From assembly GCA_036508075.1 (NCBI GenBank), contig DATCIA010000091.1:1-34095 (forward strand): 34,095 bases of DNA. The letters are read 5' to 3'. The stretch comes from PALSA-660 sp036508075. GTDB lineage: Bacteria; Actinomycetota; Coriobacteriia; Anaerosomatales; PALSA-660. The notes beneath the pieces were generated by a model. The model searched no databases, had not been told where the DNA came from, and saw only the letters and a program-made list of their open reading frames with translations. Of the stretch, positions 15,941 to 22,678 are shown piece by piece (position 1 is the first letter of the stretch; every line of letters starts with the position of its first letter). The translations under genes and the position numbers were made by a program.

Positions 15941-17563
15941 CTATTCGACGGACATGATGAGCGGGTAGAGCGGCTGTTCTCCGCGGTGGGTCTCGATCTC
16001 GAGGTCGGGATGAGCGGCGGCCATGGCCGACGCGATCGCTTCGAGCGTGGCGTCCTCGAGGTCCTCACCGGCCAGCAGCGTGACGGCCTCCCCGTCCTCG
16101 GCTATCACGTCGAGAAGACGCGCGGCCACATCGGCGACGTTGTCGCCGATCACCTCGATCTCGTGGTCGACGATACCGATGATCTGGCCGGCCTTGATGG
16201 CGCCCGCCTTGCCCTTGGAATCCTTGATGGCGGTGGTGATCTCGCCCGTACGCACGGCCTCGGCGGCTTCGGTCATCGCCGCGACGTTCTCCTCGATCGA
16301 TGCGTTGGGATCGGCGGCGAGCAACGCCGAGAAGGCCTGCGGAATCGAACTCGTCGGGATGACCGCGACCGGCTTGGTCGCGATGCCGATGGTCTGGTTC
16401 GCCGCGAGGACGATGTTGCTGTTGTTCGGGAGAACGATCACCGCGCGCGCCGGTACGCTGTCGATCGCAGCGAGGAGCTCCGCGGTCGAGGGGTTCATCG
16501 TCTGTCCGCCGGACACGATCTGGTCGACGCCCAGACTCCGGAGGATGTCTGCCATGCCCTTTCCGGCCGCGACCGCGACGAACCCGAGTGGTTTGGCCGC
16601 CTCGGCCTCTGCGCGCAGGCCCTGGGCACGTTCCTCGGTCTGACGACGCATGTTGTGGATGTGCACCTCGGCGATCTCGCCGAGTGCCAGCGCGTGTTCG
16701 AGCGCGCGCGATGGATCGCCCGTGTGCACGTGGATCTTGAGCTCCTCGGTCGAGCCGACGACGAGCTGCGAGCCGCCGATCGAGACCATGAAGTCCTCGA
16801 TCGCCTCCCGGTCCAGGTCGTGCCCGAAGAGCAGGAACTCGGTGCAGTAGAGGTACTCGTCGTCGTCCCAGTCGTTCTCTGCCTCGGACATGGGTGCGGC
16901 GGCCGTGCTGCTGACCGTGACGTCGAAGCTGCGCAGTCCCGTTCCCTGCATGGCGGACGCGAAGCCCTCCATGAGGATGGCGAGACCGTATCCGCCCGCG
17001 TCGACGACGCCGGCCTCCTTGAGCACCGGGAGAAGGTCAGGCGTGCGCGTCACCGACGCGTACGCCTCGTCGATCGCAACCGCCAGAACCCCGGCAATGT
17101 CCGCGCCGCCGTCGGCCGCGGGCTTGGCGGCCACGGCCGCGTCGCGCAGGACCGTGAGGATAGTGCCCTCCACCGGGCGCCGGACAGCCTGGAACGCCAC
17201 CGCCACCGAGCGCTCGAAGCACGCGGCCACGAGCGCGCCGTCGATGTGGTCGGCGCTCGCGAGCGGCTCGCACAGGCCGCGGAGGATCTGGCTGAGGATG
17301 ACGCCCGAGTTGCCCCGCGCGCCCATCAAGGAGCTGTGGGTCACGGCGTGACAGATGTCGGCGAGCGACGGGTCGGAGCCCAGCTTGCCGACCTCGGTGG
17401 TCACGGAGTCCATGGTCAGCGACATGTTGGTGCCGGTGTCGCCGTCGGGGACGGGGAAGACGTTGAGGCGGTTGACCTCGTCGCGGCGCTGCTTGAGCGC
17501 GTCGGAGGCTGCGGATATGAGCGAGATCGCGGATGCCATGCCGCCGGGGGAACCGCCGCTCAC
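15941..17563 (-). CDS. fakA: DAK2-domain fatty acid kinase (FakA/YloV)
   Basis: FakA phosphorylates FakB-bound fatty acids to acyl-phosphate, which PlsX and PlsY use for lipid synthesis. The 540-residue protein has an N-terminal DAK2 nucleotide-binding domain with LNVFPVPDGDTGTN and the MGARGNSGVILSQILRG loop. A middle domain and a YloV-type C-terminal domain ending in LYPLIMSVE follow. I choose the GTG at 17563, which overlaps the Asp23-family stop as GTGA and has AAGGTG upstream; the ATG at 17539 would leave a rather short N-terminus. The order Asp23, FakA, DegV, RecG resembles the yloU-yloV-recG region of Bacillus. Confidence 0.92.
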   Translation of the reverse strand: MSGGSPGGMASAISLISAASDALKQRRDEVNRLNVFPVPDGDTGTNMSLTMDSVTTEVGKLGSDPSLADICHAVTHSSLMGARGNSGVILSQILRGLCEPLASADHIDGALVAACFERSVAVAFQAVRRPVEGTILTVLRDAAVAAKPAADGGADIAGVLAVAIDEAYASVTRTPDLLPVLKEAGVVDAGGYGLAILMEGFASAMQGTGLRSFDVTVSSTAAAPMSEAENDWDDDEYLYCTEFLLFGHDLDREAIEDFMVSIGGSQLVVGSTEELKIHVHTGDPSRALEHALALGEIAEVHIHNMRRQTEERAQGLRAEAEAAKPLGFVAVAAGKGMADILRSLGVDQIVSGGQTMNPSTAELLAAIDSVPARAVIVLPNNSNIVLAANQTIGIATKPVAVIPTSSIPQAFSALLAADPNASIEENVAAMTEAAEAVRTGEITTAIKDSKGKAGAIKAGQIIGIVDHEIEVIGDNVADVAARLLDVIAEDGEAVTLLAGEDLEDATLEAIASAMAAAHPDLEIETHRGEQPLYPLIMSVE

Positions 17564-17907
17564 TTGCGCACCTTGATGCCCTGGACGTGCACGTGCACGG
17601 CATCCACGCGCACCTCGGCGTGGGACGTCACCACGTACTTCACGCGGTCGGACATGTTGTGCGCGACCTCGGCCAGGTTCGTGCCGTACTCGGCGACCAC
17701 GTAGAGGTCGATGACCACGCCCTCGCCGTCGCTTGTGACGCGTACACCCTTGCGGAGCTTGTCGAGCGACAGCAGCTGCGCCACGCCATCGCGCAGTGTC
17801 GGGCTGGCCATGCCGACGATGCCGTAGCACTCGAGTGCGGCGTAGCCGGCGATGTCGGCCAGGACGTCGTTGCCTATCTGGATCTCACCGGTGCACGGTG
17901 CGGTCAT
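17560..17907 (-). CDS. Asp23/Gls24 family envelope stress protein (YloU-like)
   Basis: A 115-residue Asp23 (DUF322) protein. The family shows alternating motifs seen here: GEIQIGNDVLADIAGYAA at the start, GVRVT, VVIDLYVVAEYG, and a C-terminal VRVDAVHVHVQGIKV. Members associate with the membrane or envelope in Gram-positives, and their precise role is unclear. The ATG at 17907 overlaps the upstream DUF1858 stop (ATGA), and the fakA GTG overlaps its own stop, so the three genes are coupled. The pairing with fakA is widespread. Confidence 0.93.
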   Translation of the reverse strand: MTAPCTGEIQIGNDVLADIAGYAALECYGIVGMASPTLRDGVAQLLSLDKLRKGVRVTSDGEGVVIDLYVVAEYGTNLAEVAHNMSDRVKYVVTSHAEVRVDAVHVHVQGIKVRK

Positions 17908-18122
17908 GCTCCCACCTCGCTGTCATCGATGTCGAGCGCGTTCAGGTCGGCGATCAGGCCGTCGACGGGGATGTCGTGCATCGTCGCGACGGAGGCGAGC
18001 GTCTCCATGTCGGCCGCGAGGCACATGGGGCAACCGAGCCTGTAGCGCTCGAAGACCGCAGCGGATCCCTCCGCGGAGTTCAGCACGTCCCTGATGAGCG
18101 TATCGCGCGTATACTTCGTCAT
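17904..18122 (-). CDS. DUF1858 domain protein with CPMC redox-type motif
   Basis: A 72-residue protein that is entirely one DUF1858 domain, known from proteins linked to the hybrid cluster protein and other redox systems. The diagnostic RYRLGCPMCLAADMETL contains a CxxC pair (near residues 31-34) that could form a disulfide or bind metal. It is the first gene of the long minus-strand unit running through fakA and recG. GGGACGG lies before the ATG at 18122. No function is established for stand-alone members; a thiol redox role is inference. Confidence 0.85.
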   Translation of the reverse strand: MTKYTRDTLIRDVLNSAEGSAAVFERYRLGCPMCLAADMETLASVATMHDIPVDGLIADLNALDIDDSEVGA

Positions 18123-18185
18123 CGGCCGTCCCGTTCTGTGCGCGCGTATTCGTCGAGTCGCCGGGCGTCACCCGGTGCGCTTCGG

Positions 18186-18191
18186 AGTATA
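18186..18191 (-). promoter_or_regulatory. Candidate -10 box for the DUF1858-asp23-fakA unit
   Basis: TATACT on the minus strand, 64 nt before the DUF1858 ATG, is a near-consensus -10 box. No good -35 box lies at 16-18 nt. It is divergent from the rpmB promoter at 18239-18268. Confidence 0.35.
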
Positions 18192-18238
18192 ACCGCCATC
18201 GGCCGTCGCGCGCACCAGCGCGACCTGCACGGGAGCGG

Positions 18239-18268
18239 TTGAGGTGTGCGCGCGTCCTGTGCTACCAT
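18239..18268 (+). promoter_or_regulatory. Promoter for rpmB
   Basis: TTGAGG (18239-18244), an 18-nt spacer and TACCAT (18263-18268) form a good sigma-70-type promoter. A start near 18276 leaves a leader of about 66 nt before rpmB. Confidence 0.5.
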
Positions 18269-18341
18269 GCCGTGCGCTTCACCTCTACGAAAACGCACCC
18301 GGGGGTCACTGACCACGCCGGGATGACCAAGGAGATACACG

Positions 18342-18530
18342 ATGTCGCAGGTATGCAGTGTGTGCGGTAAGCACCCGTCCGCGGGCCGCAACGTGAGCCA
18401 CTCCCACCGGGTCACGAACCGCACGATCCGCCCGAACATCCAGAGCGTCCACGCTGTCGTCGACGGTTCGGTCAAGAAGGTCAACGTCTGCACGAAGTGC
18501 ATGAAGGCCGGCAAGGTCACCCGCGGCTAG
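18342..18530 (+). CDS. rpmB: 50S ribosomal protein L28 (zinc-binding form)
   Basis: L28 is a small protein of the large subunit. The 62-residue product has the family core GRNVSHSHRVTNR and a four-cysteine zinc site (CSVC at 5-8 and CTKC near 50-53), the C+ form. AAGGAG lies about 10 nt before the ATG at 18342. It is a single-gene unit, divergent from the DUF1858-asp23-fakA operon; rpmB next to asp23/yloU is a conserved Gram-positive arrangement. A small palindrome (18541-18556) and a larger hairpin (18579-18628) follow the stop. Confidence 0.97.
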   Translation: MSQVCSVCGKHPSAGRNVSHSHRVTNRTIRPNIQSVHAVVDGSVKKVNVCTKCMKAGKVTRG

Positions 18531-18578
18531 ATCGGCTCTACGGGGACGCGTCCCCGGCTCCAACGATCCGCGCAGACA

Positions 18579-18634
18579 CGAGCGCCGGGCCGGTTCCTCC
18601 CAAGAAGGGAGATCCGGGCCGGCGCTCGTTTCGT
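18579..18634. terminator. Terminator hairpin between convergent rpmB and thiN
   Basis: A 10-bp GC-rich outer stem (18579-18588 with 18619-18628) encloses a loop that can pair further internally. On the plus strand it is followed by TTTCGTT. Its place between convergent genes suggests it may serve both. Confidence 0.65.
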
Positions 18635-18655
18635 TCGGGGGTCCCGGCGCGGCGG

Positions 18656-19297
18656 TCAGACCTCGGCGTCGTTCGCGATGACGAGCAGGCTGCCGCTGCG
18701 GACCGAGATCTGGAGTTCGGCCCCGGCCGCCTCGTTGCTGACACCGAGCCCGCTGAGGGGCTCCAGGTCCGCGTTCTGCAGCCCCCACTTCCCGCCCATC
18801 GCGTCCACACCCTCACAGCGTTCCAAGGCGAGCAGGCTGTAGGTCATGCCGCATGCGAGTTGCAACTGTAGCGGCCGACCCGGGACACAGGGCCACGCCC
18901 GCCACGATGGCTCGACGATGTGGGCGCCGTCGCCCGCTCTCAGCACGAGCCCGAGTGCGGCGAGGGTATGGTCCAGCCGGGCCGTGAACGCCGCGGTGAT
19001 GCACACGGGGAGATCCCATCGCTCCTTGGCGACGGCGACCGCCAGCTCCAGGTCGGTCTCGTCCTTGTCGACGGGATGGCGTTCGACGCGGATCCCGAGC
19101 CGTTCCAGGCGGTCGGCCGCCCGGAGATCGGCGCTGTCGAAGTCGCCCACCACGACGTCCGGGACACGCCCGAGCTTGACGCACCACTCGCCGGCCGCAT
19201 CGGCTGCGACCACGGTCCGCGCCGAGGCGAGAAGGCTTCGATAGAAGGCGTCGGCGTGCGGCGCAGGCGCAGCTCCGACGACGAGCACCTCTCTCAT
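18656..19297 (-). CDS. thiN: Thiamine pyrophosphokinase
   Basis: The enzyme transfers pyrophosphate from ATP to thiamine, giving thiamine diphosphate. The 213-residue protein has the family motifs VVVGDFDS (residues 48-55) and HPVDKDETDLELA (DKDETD at 77-82), which bind metal and nucleotide. The ATG at 19297 overlaps the thiT stop (ATGA), so the importer and the kinase are coupled: thiamine enters through ThiT and is trapped as the diphosphate. The whole operon lies behind a probable TPP riboswitch, which fits feedback by the product. No biosynthetic thi genes are visible. Confidence 0.93.
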   Translation of the reverse strand: MREVLVVGAAPAPHADAFYRSLLASARTVVAADAAGEWCVKLGRVPDVVVGDFDSADLRAADRLERLGIRVERHPVDKDETDLELAVAVAKERWDLPVCITAAFTARLDHTLAALGLVLRAGDGAHIVEPSWRAWPCVPGRPLQLQLACGMTYSLLALERCEGVDAMGGKWGLQNADLEPLSGLGVSNEAAGAELQISVRSGSLLVIANDAEV

Positions 19298-19860
19298 CGG
19301 ACGGGCACCGCCTTCTCGAGCACCGGCAGCACGAACACAGCCGCGACCAGGCACAGGATGGCCGAGGGTCCCATATAGGTGGCGTTGTAGACCAGTGAAT
19401 AGAGCGCCACGGGCTGGCCCGCCGGAGCATAGGCGGCGAAGAACACGATCCCCGACACGTAGTGGGCCGCGAACCGTGCGGCCATCCCGAGCAACGCGAA
19501 CGGCGCCGCGACGGTGAGCATCGCCGTGGCCGAGCTCCCCTTGGCTACCTGCGCAGCCAGCATCCGAGATCCCAGCCCCGCGAGCCCGACCAGGCCGTAG
19601 GCGACCGCGTAGTCCAGCAGGAACTGCGCCCAATGGACGATGCCCACGGGGTCGATGGTGTAGTTCAGCAGGCCGTAGAGCGCGCCGGCGAGCACTCCGG
19701 GCCCCGCGCCCCGGCGAAGCGCGAACACGAGCAGCGGCAGCATGTCGAGGGAGATGGAGCCGCCGAACGGGAGCTTGAAGAGCATGAAGCGACCCAGGAC
19801 GTAGGCCAGCGCAATCGACAGTCCGGCCTCGACGACGACTCTGGTGCGGTTGGCGGGCAT
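19294..19860 (-). CDS. thiT: Thiamine-binding ECF transporter S component ThiT
   Basis: ThiT is the membrane substrate-binding subunit of an energy-coupling-factor importer for thiamine; the shared ATPases and EcfT must be encoded elsewhere. The 188-residue protein is strongly hydrophobic, with about six membrane segments. It matches the ThiT (YuaJ) signature: FALRRGAGPGVLAG followed by GLLNY and VHWAQFLLDYAVAYGLVG, where the Trp and Tyr residues line the thiamine site. The ATG at 19860 has GAAGGAGGAG immediately upstream. The in-frame extension to 19986 runs through the riboswitch and is not coding. Confidence 0.93.
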   Translation of the reverse strand: MPANRTRVVVEAGLSIALAYVLGRFMLFKLPFGGSISLDMLPLLVFALRRGAGPGVLAGALYGLLNYTIDPVGIVHWAQFLLDYAVAYGLVGLAGLGSRMLAAQVAKGSSATAMLTVAAPFALLGMAARFAAHYVSGIVFFAAYAPAGQPVALYSLVYNATYMGPSAILCLVAAVFVLPVLEKAVPVR

Positions 19861-19879
19861 CCGGCTCCTCCTTCGTTGG

Positions 19880-19899
19880 CGCCGGCGCGAGCGCCGGCG
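19880..19899 (-). other. GC-only hairpin before the thiT ribosome binding site
   Basis: CGCCGGCG (19880-19887) and CGCCGGCG (19892-19899) form an 8-bp stem with a 4-nt loop, ending 5 nt before the thiT Shine-Dalgarno (19864-19874). There is no U-run. It may be the expression platform of the upstream riboswitch, acting on translation. Confidence 0.4.
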
Positions 19900-19948
19900 A
19901 TCGCTGACCGCGGGAGGAGTGCGAACGGGGATGATGGGTGTTCCCCGT

Positions 19949-20046
19949 ACCGTCGTGCGGTGCCGCATTACCGGCACCGTCATCATCGGTCGCGGCCGTC
20001 ACTCCGGCCGCCTCTCAGCCGCGATCCACGCGGCTCCCGAAACGGT
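19949..20046 (-). promoter_or_regulatory. Probable TPP riboswitch upstream of thiT-thiN
   Basis: The minus strand here has a closing stem (ACCGT with ACGGT), then GGGAGCC, a short hairpin and GGCTGAGA, the conserved half of the thi-box. A perfect variable P3 extension and GACC follow, then a P5-like hairpin with a TAATG loop. Total length is 98 nt, typical of TPP aptamers. The usual ACCTGAT segment is replaced by ACGGTGCC, so the pyrophosphate-binding half looks atypical. The location ahead of a thiamine importer and kinase strongly supports the call. Confidence 0.65.
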
Positions 20047-20108
20047 CCTTCTGCGACCTGAGAAGCGGCCGCACGTGTAATGATAGCACTTGGGGGCGCA
20101 GGGCGCGG

Positions 20109-21194
20109 CTACTCCATCGCCCTGAGGTAGGAGTACGGGTTGACCCAGTTGCCGTGGGGTCCCATCTGGAAGTGCAGGTGGCACGCTCCCCCGCTGGCGT
20201 TGCCGGTGTTGCCGACGTAGCCGATCAGCTGGCCGGCCTTCACGTGCCCGCTGCTGATCGCGTAGCCGTTGAGGTGTGCGTAGTAGTAGGACCAGCCGTT
20301 GCTGCCGGTCAACGTGATCGACTTCCCGCCGAGGCTGTTCCAGTGGATCCGCGCGGTCCCGCTCGAGACGGCCACGACTGGGGTGCCCCTCGGTGACATG
20401 ATGTCGGTCCCCATGTGATGGCGCCCGCCGGACCGGGGTGCGCCCCAGGTGTTGGAGTAGAAGTGGACGCCTCTGACGGGGAACACCATCCCGTTGGGCC
20501 CCGCCGGGAACGTGCCCTTGCCCGGATGCTCCTTGGCCATCTGCGCGGCGATCTGTCCCAGCACGCGGTTGTACTCGGCCTGCTTGGCCGAGAGCTTCGA
20601 CTGGAGGGCGTTGTAGCGCACCTTGAGCGTGGTCGCCTGCTTGGTCTGGACCTTCGCGTCCGCGACGAGCTGCACACGGTCCTTCTGGAGGTTGGCCCGC
20701 GTGACCTTCACCTCGTCGACGAGTGCGGCGTCACTCGACGCGATGATCGTGACGTAGTCGATCCGCGTCACGAAGTCCTCCCAGGATTGCGAACCCAAGA
20801 TGAAGCCGAGCATCCCGTCGTCGGAGCCCTCGCGGTACATCGCGTCGGCCCGTGCCCCCAAGCGCTTCTCGGCGACACCGAGCTTCTTGGTCTGCGCCTT
20901 GATCCGCGCATCGGTCTGCTTGATGCGGTACTGGGTGTTCTCGAGCTCCGTCTCGGCTTTGTCGTACTCGTTGCCGGCCGGGACCGAGTCCTGGCGTATC
21001 GCCGCCAGCTGCTCCTTGAGCTGCGCGATCGTTGCGGCGCTCGCGCTCGCCGGCGCGAAGCCGACGGTCGACGCGCAAAGGACGAGTGCGAGCGCGAGAC
21101 GGATGGTGGCGCCGGCCAGACGCACGAGACGCTCCGTGCCCGGAGTGCGCACGGAGCCATCGCCGTCCATGTGAGTCGTGAAGGGCGGTTTCAT
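20109..21194 (-). CDS. Secreted M23 metallopeptidase with N-terminal coiled coil
   Basis: A cell-wall endopeptidase or amidase activator of the LytM/M23 type. The 361-residue protein has a signal peptide whose hydrophobic core (LALALVLCASTVGFAP) ends in ASASA before TIAQL. A long coiled coil follows (about residues 55-215), then the C-terminal M23 domain with zinc ligands in HHMGTD and HLHF. All expected ligands are present. The ATG at 21194 has no ribosome binding site, and TATACT (21207-21202) would start transcription almost exactly there, so the mRNA may be leaderless. A GTG about 24 codons inside, with GGAG before it, is an alternative start that keeps the signal peptide. Confidence 0.92.
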   Translation of the reverse strand: MKPPFTTHMDGDGSVRTPGTERLVRLAGATIRLALALVLCASTVGFAPASASAATIAQLKEQLAAIRQDSVPAGNEYDKAETELENTQYRIKQTDARIKAQTKKLGVAEKRLGARADAMYREGSDDGMLGFILGSQSWEDFVTRIDYVTIIASSDAALVDEVKVTRANLQKDRVQLVADAKVQTKQATTLKVRYNALQSKLSAKQAEYNRVLGQIAAQMAKEHPGKGTFPAGPNGMVFPVRGVHFYSNTWGAPRSGGRHHMGTDIMSPRGTPVVAVSSGTARIHWNSLGGKSITLTGSNGWSYYYAHLNGYAISSGHVKAGQLIGYVGNTGNASGGACHLHFQMGPHGNWVNPYSYLRAME

Positions 21195-21201
21195 GGCGGC
21201 A

Positions 21202-21207
21202 AGTATA
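21202..21207 (-). promoter_or_regulatory. Candidate -10 box for the M23 peptidase gene
   Basis: TATACT on the minus strand ends 7 nt before the ATG at 21194, which would put the transcription start at or next to the start codon. No clear -35 box is seen. Confidence 0.35.
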
Positions 21208-21218
21208 TCAGCCTCCGC

Positions 21219-21248
21219 TTGCCGTTAGCCGTGGGCGCGCAGTATCAT
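21219..21248 (+). promoter_or_regulatory. Promoter for the FmdB-type gene
   Basis: TTGCCG (21219-21224), an 18-nt spacer and TATCAT (21243-21248) form a plausible promoter. Just downstream is a 6-bp leader hairpin, GTCCCC (21256-21261) with GGGGAC (21270-21275). Confidence 0.45.
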
Positions 21249-21313
21249 GCCGCGCGTCCCCTGCGAGATGGGGACCTCCCGTCGCTTGAGCCTCAGAAGG
21301 GTCGATCAAGACC

Positions 21314-21574
21314 ATGCCCGCATACGACTTCCGCTGTACCGAGTGTTCGACCGTCGTCGAGGTGACGCGCGGAGCGCGTGACGATTCCGCGGTGGCGTGT
21401 CCCGCCTGCGGCGGAGCCACGAAGCAGGTATTCCATCCGGTCGGTGTCCACTTCAAGGGCAGCGGGTTCCACAACACCGACAACCGCAAGCTCTCCGCAT
21501 CGGAGACCGAGGCCGCTCCTTCATGCCCTGCCGCCGGCGCCGGTGGCTGTGCGGGATGCGCGGCCGCCGAGTAG
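21314..21574 (+). CDS. FmdB-family zinc ribbon protein
   Basis: An 86-residue protein with the FmdB regulatory-domain fold: MPAYDFRCTEC at the start and CPACGG near residue 33 make a four-cysteine zinc ribbon. KQVFHPVGVHFKGSGFHNTD follows, the usual end of the conserved part. The tail is Ala/Cys-rich (CPAAGAGGCAGC), an added cluster that may bind metal. FmdB proteins were named from a formamidase operon, but their role is unclear and they occur widely in Actinomycetota. It is a single-gene unit with its own promoter and a strong terminator. Confidence 0.92.
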   Translation: MPAYDFRCTECSTVVEVTRGARDDSAVACPACGGATKQVFHPVGVHFKGSGFHNTDNRKLSASETEAAPSCPAAGAGGCAGCAAAE

Positions 21575-21600
21575 CGCCCCAAGACCAGTCGGGATCACGA

Positions 21601-21628
21601 GAAGGGCGACCCCAAAGGGTCGCCCTTC
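21601..21628. terminator. Bidirectional terminator between fmdB-type gene and glpX
   Basis: A perfect 12-bp stem (21601-21612 with 21617-21628) with a CAAA loop lies between two convergent genes. The U-tract is weak on both sides, but stem strength and position support a shared terminator. Confidence 0.75.
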
Positions 21629-21662
21629 GTGCGTCTCGGGTGCCTCTCAGGCGCCGCGTCGC

Positions 21663-22628
21663 CTAGTCCCTGCGAACCCAGAACTTCTCGTCGCCGGTGC
21701 GGTAGATCGTGTCGATGAAGCGAACGGTCTTCGTCTTGGCGTCCATGGCGACGGAGTTGGTGCGCGCGCCGTTCCCGAAGTACTTCACGCCGCGCAGCAT
21801 CTCTCCATCGGTCACTCCCGTTGCGATGAACGCCGCCTCGTCGGTGTTGACGAGGCAGTTCATGTCCAGCACCCCGTCGATGTTGGGCGTGCCCATCTCG
21901 ACGGCGCGGGCCTTCTCGGCGGGGTTGCGCCACACGAAGCGGCCCATGAAGCAGCCGCCGATGCACTTCATCGCGGAGCACGCGAGCACGCCTTCAGGCG
22001 CCGCTCCGATGCCCAAGTAGAGGTGGATGCCGGTGCCCTCGATGGCCGTGGCGACCGCTCCGAACACGTCACCGTCGGAGATCAGACGGATGCGGGCGCC
22101 CGCTGCACGCACCTCCTTGATGAGTTCTATGTGACGCTCCCTGTCGAGGATGCAGACGACCAGGTCCTCGACGTCGCGCTTGAGCGCCATCGCCACGTTG
22201 CGGACGTTCTCCGTCGGGCTGGCGTCGATGTGGACCGCGCTGTACGCGTCGGGACCGACGGCAACCTTGTTCATGTAGGTGTCCGGCGCGTGCAGGAGTG
22301 TGCCCTTGGGAGCGAAGGCCATCACGGCCAGCGAGTTCGACTGGCCGTAGGCCGTGAGGTTTGTTCCCTCGAGCGGGTCGACGGCGATGTCGATGCCTTC
22401 GCCGCCCTTCCCCACCTTCTCGCCGATGTAGAGCATGGGCGCCTCGTCGCGCTCGCCCTCTCCGATCACGATCGTGCCGTCGATGTCGACGTCGTTGAAC
22501 GCCTTGCGCATCCCCTCGACGGCGGCGTCGTCGGCAGCGTGCTTGTCGCCCTTGCCCATCCACCGGCCGGCAGCCAGCGCGGCGGCCTCGGTTACCTCGA
22601 GCATCTCGACGATCCTGGTGGTGCGCAT
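21663..22628 (-). CDS. glpX: Fructose-1,6-bisphosphatase class II
   Basis: GlpX hydrolyses fructose-1,6-bisphosphate in gluconeogenesis. The 321-residue protein contains the metal-binding GEGERDEAPML, DIAVDPLEGTN and RIRLISDGDV segments of the class II enzyme. It also has GIGAAPEGVL and, near the C-terminus, GVKYFGNGARTNS. GGGAGG lies 5 nt before the ATG at 22628. It follows rsmB by 50 nt in the same direction, as the last gene of the metK-priA-def-fmt-rsmB series, and ends at a terminator shared with a convergent gene. Confidence 0.95.
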   Translation of the reverse strand: MRTTRIVEMLEVTEAAALAAGRWMGKGDKHAADDAAVEGMRKAFNDVDIDGTIVIGEGERDEAPMLYIGEKVGKGGEGIDIAVDPLEGTNLTAYGQSNSLAVMAFAPKGTLLHAPDTYMNKVAVGPDAYSAVHIDASPTENVRNVAMALKRDVEDLVVCILDRERHIELIKEVRAAGARIRLISDGDVFGAVATAIEGTGIHLYLGIGAAPEGVLACSAMKCIGGCFMGRFVWRNPAEKARAVEMGTPNIDGVLDMNCLVNTDEAAFIATGVTDGEMLRGVKYFGNGARTNSVAMDAKTKTVRFIDTIYRTGDEKFWVRRD

Positions 22629-22678
22629 GCGGCCTCCCTCAGATACGAACCGTGTGCCCCGCCTCAGTGGCAGGTCGT

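Noticed and set aside
15011..17704. 897-codon open frame on the plus strand opposite degV and fakA
   Set aside because: It lies antisense to two clearly recognisable genes, is rich in Arg, Gly, Asp and His with no motif, and is explained by GC-rich third positions leaving few stops.
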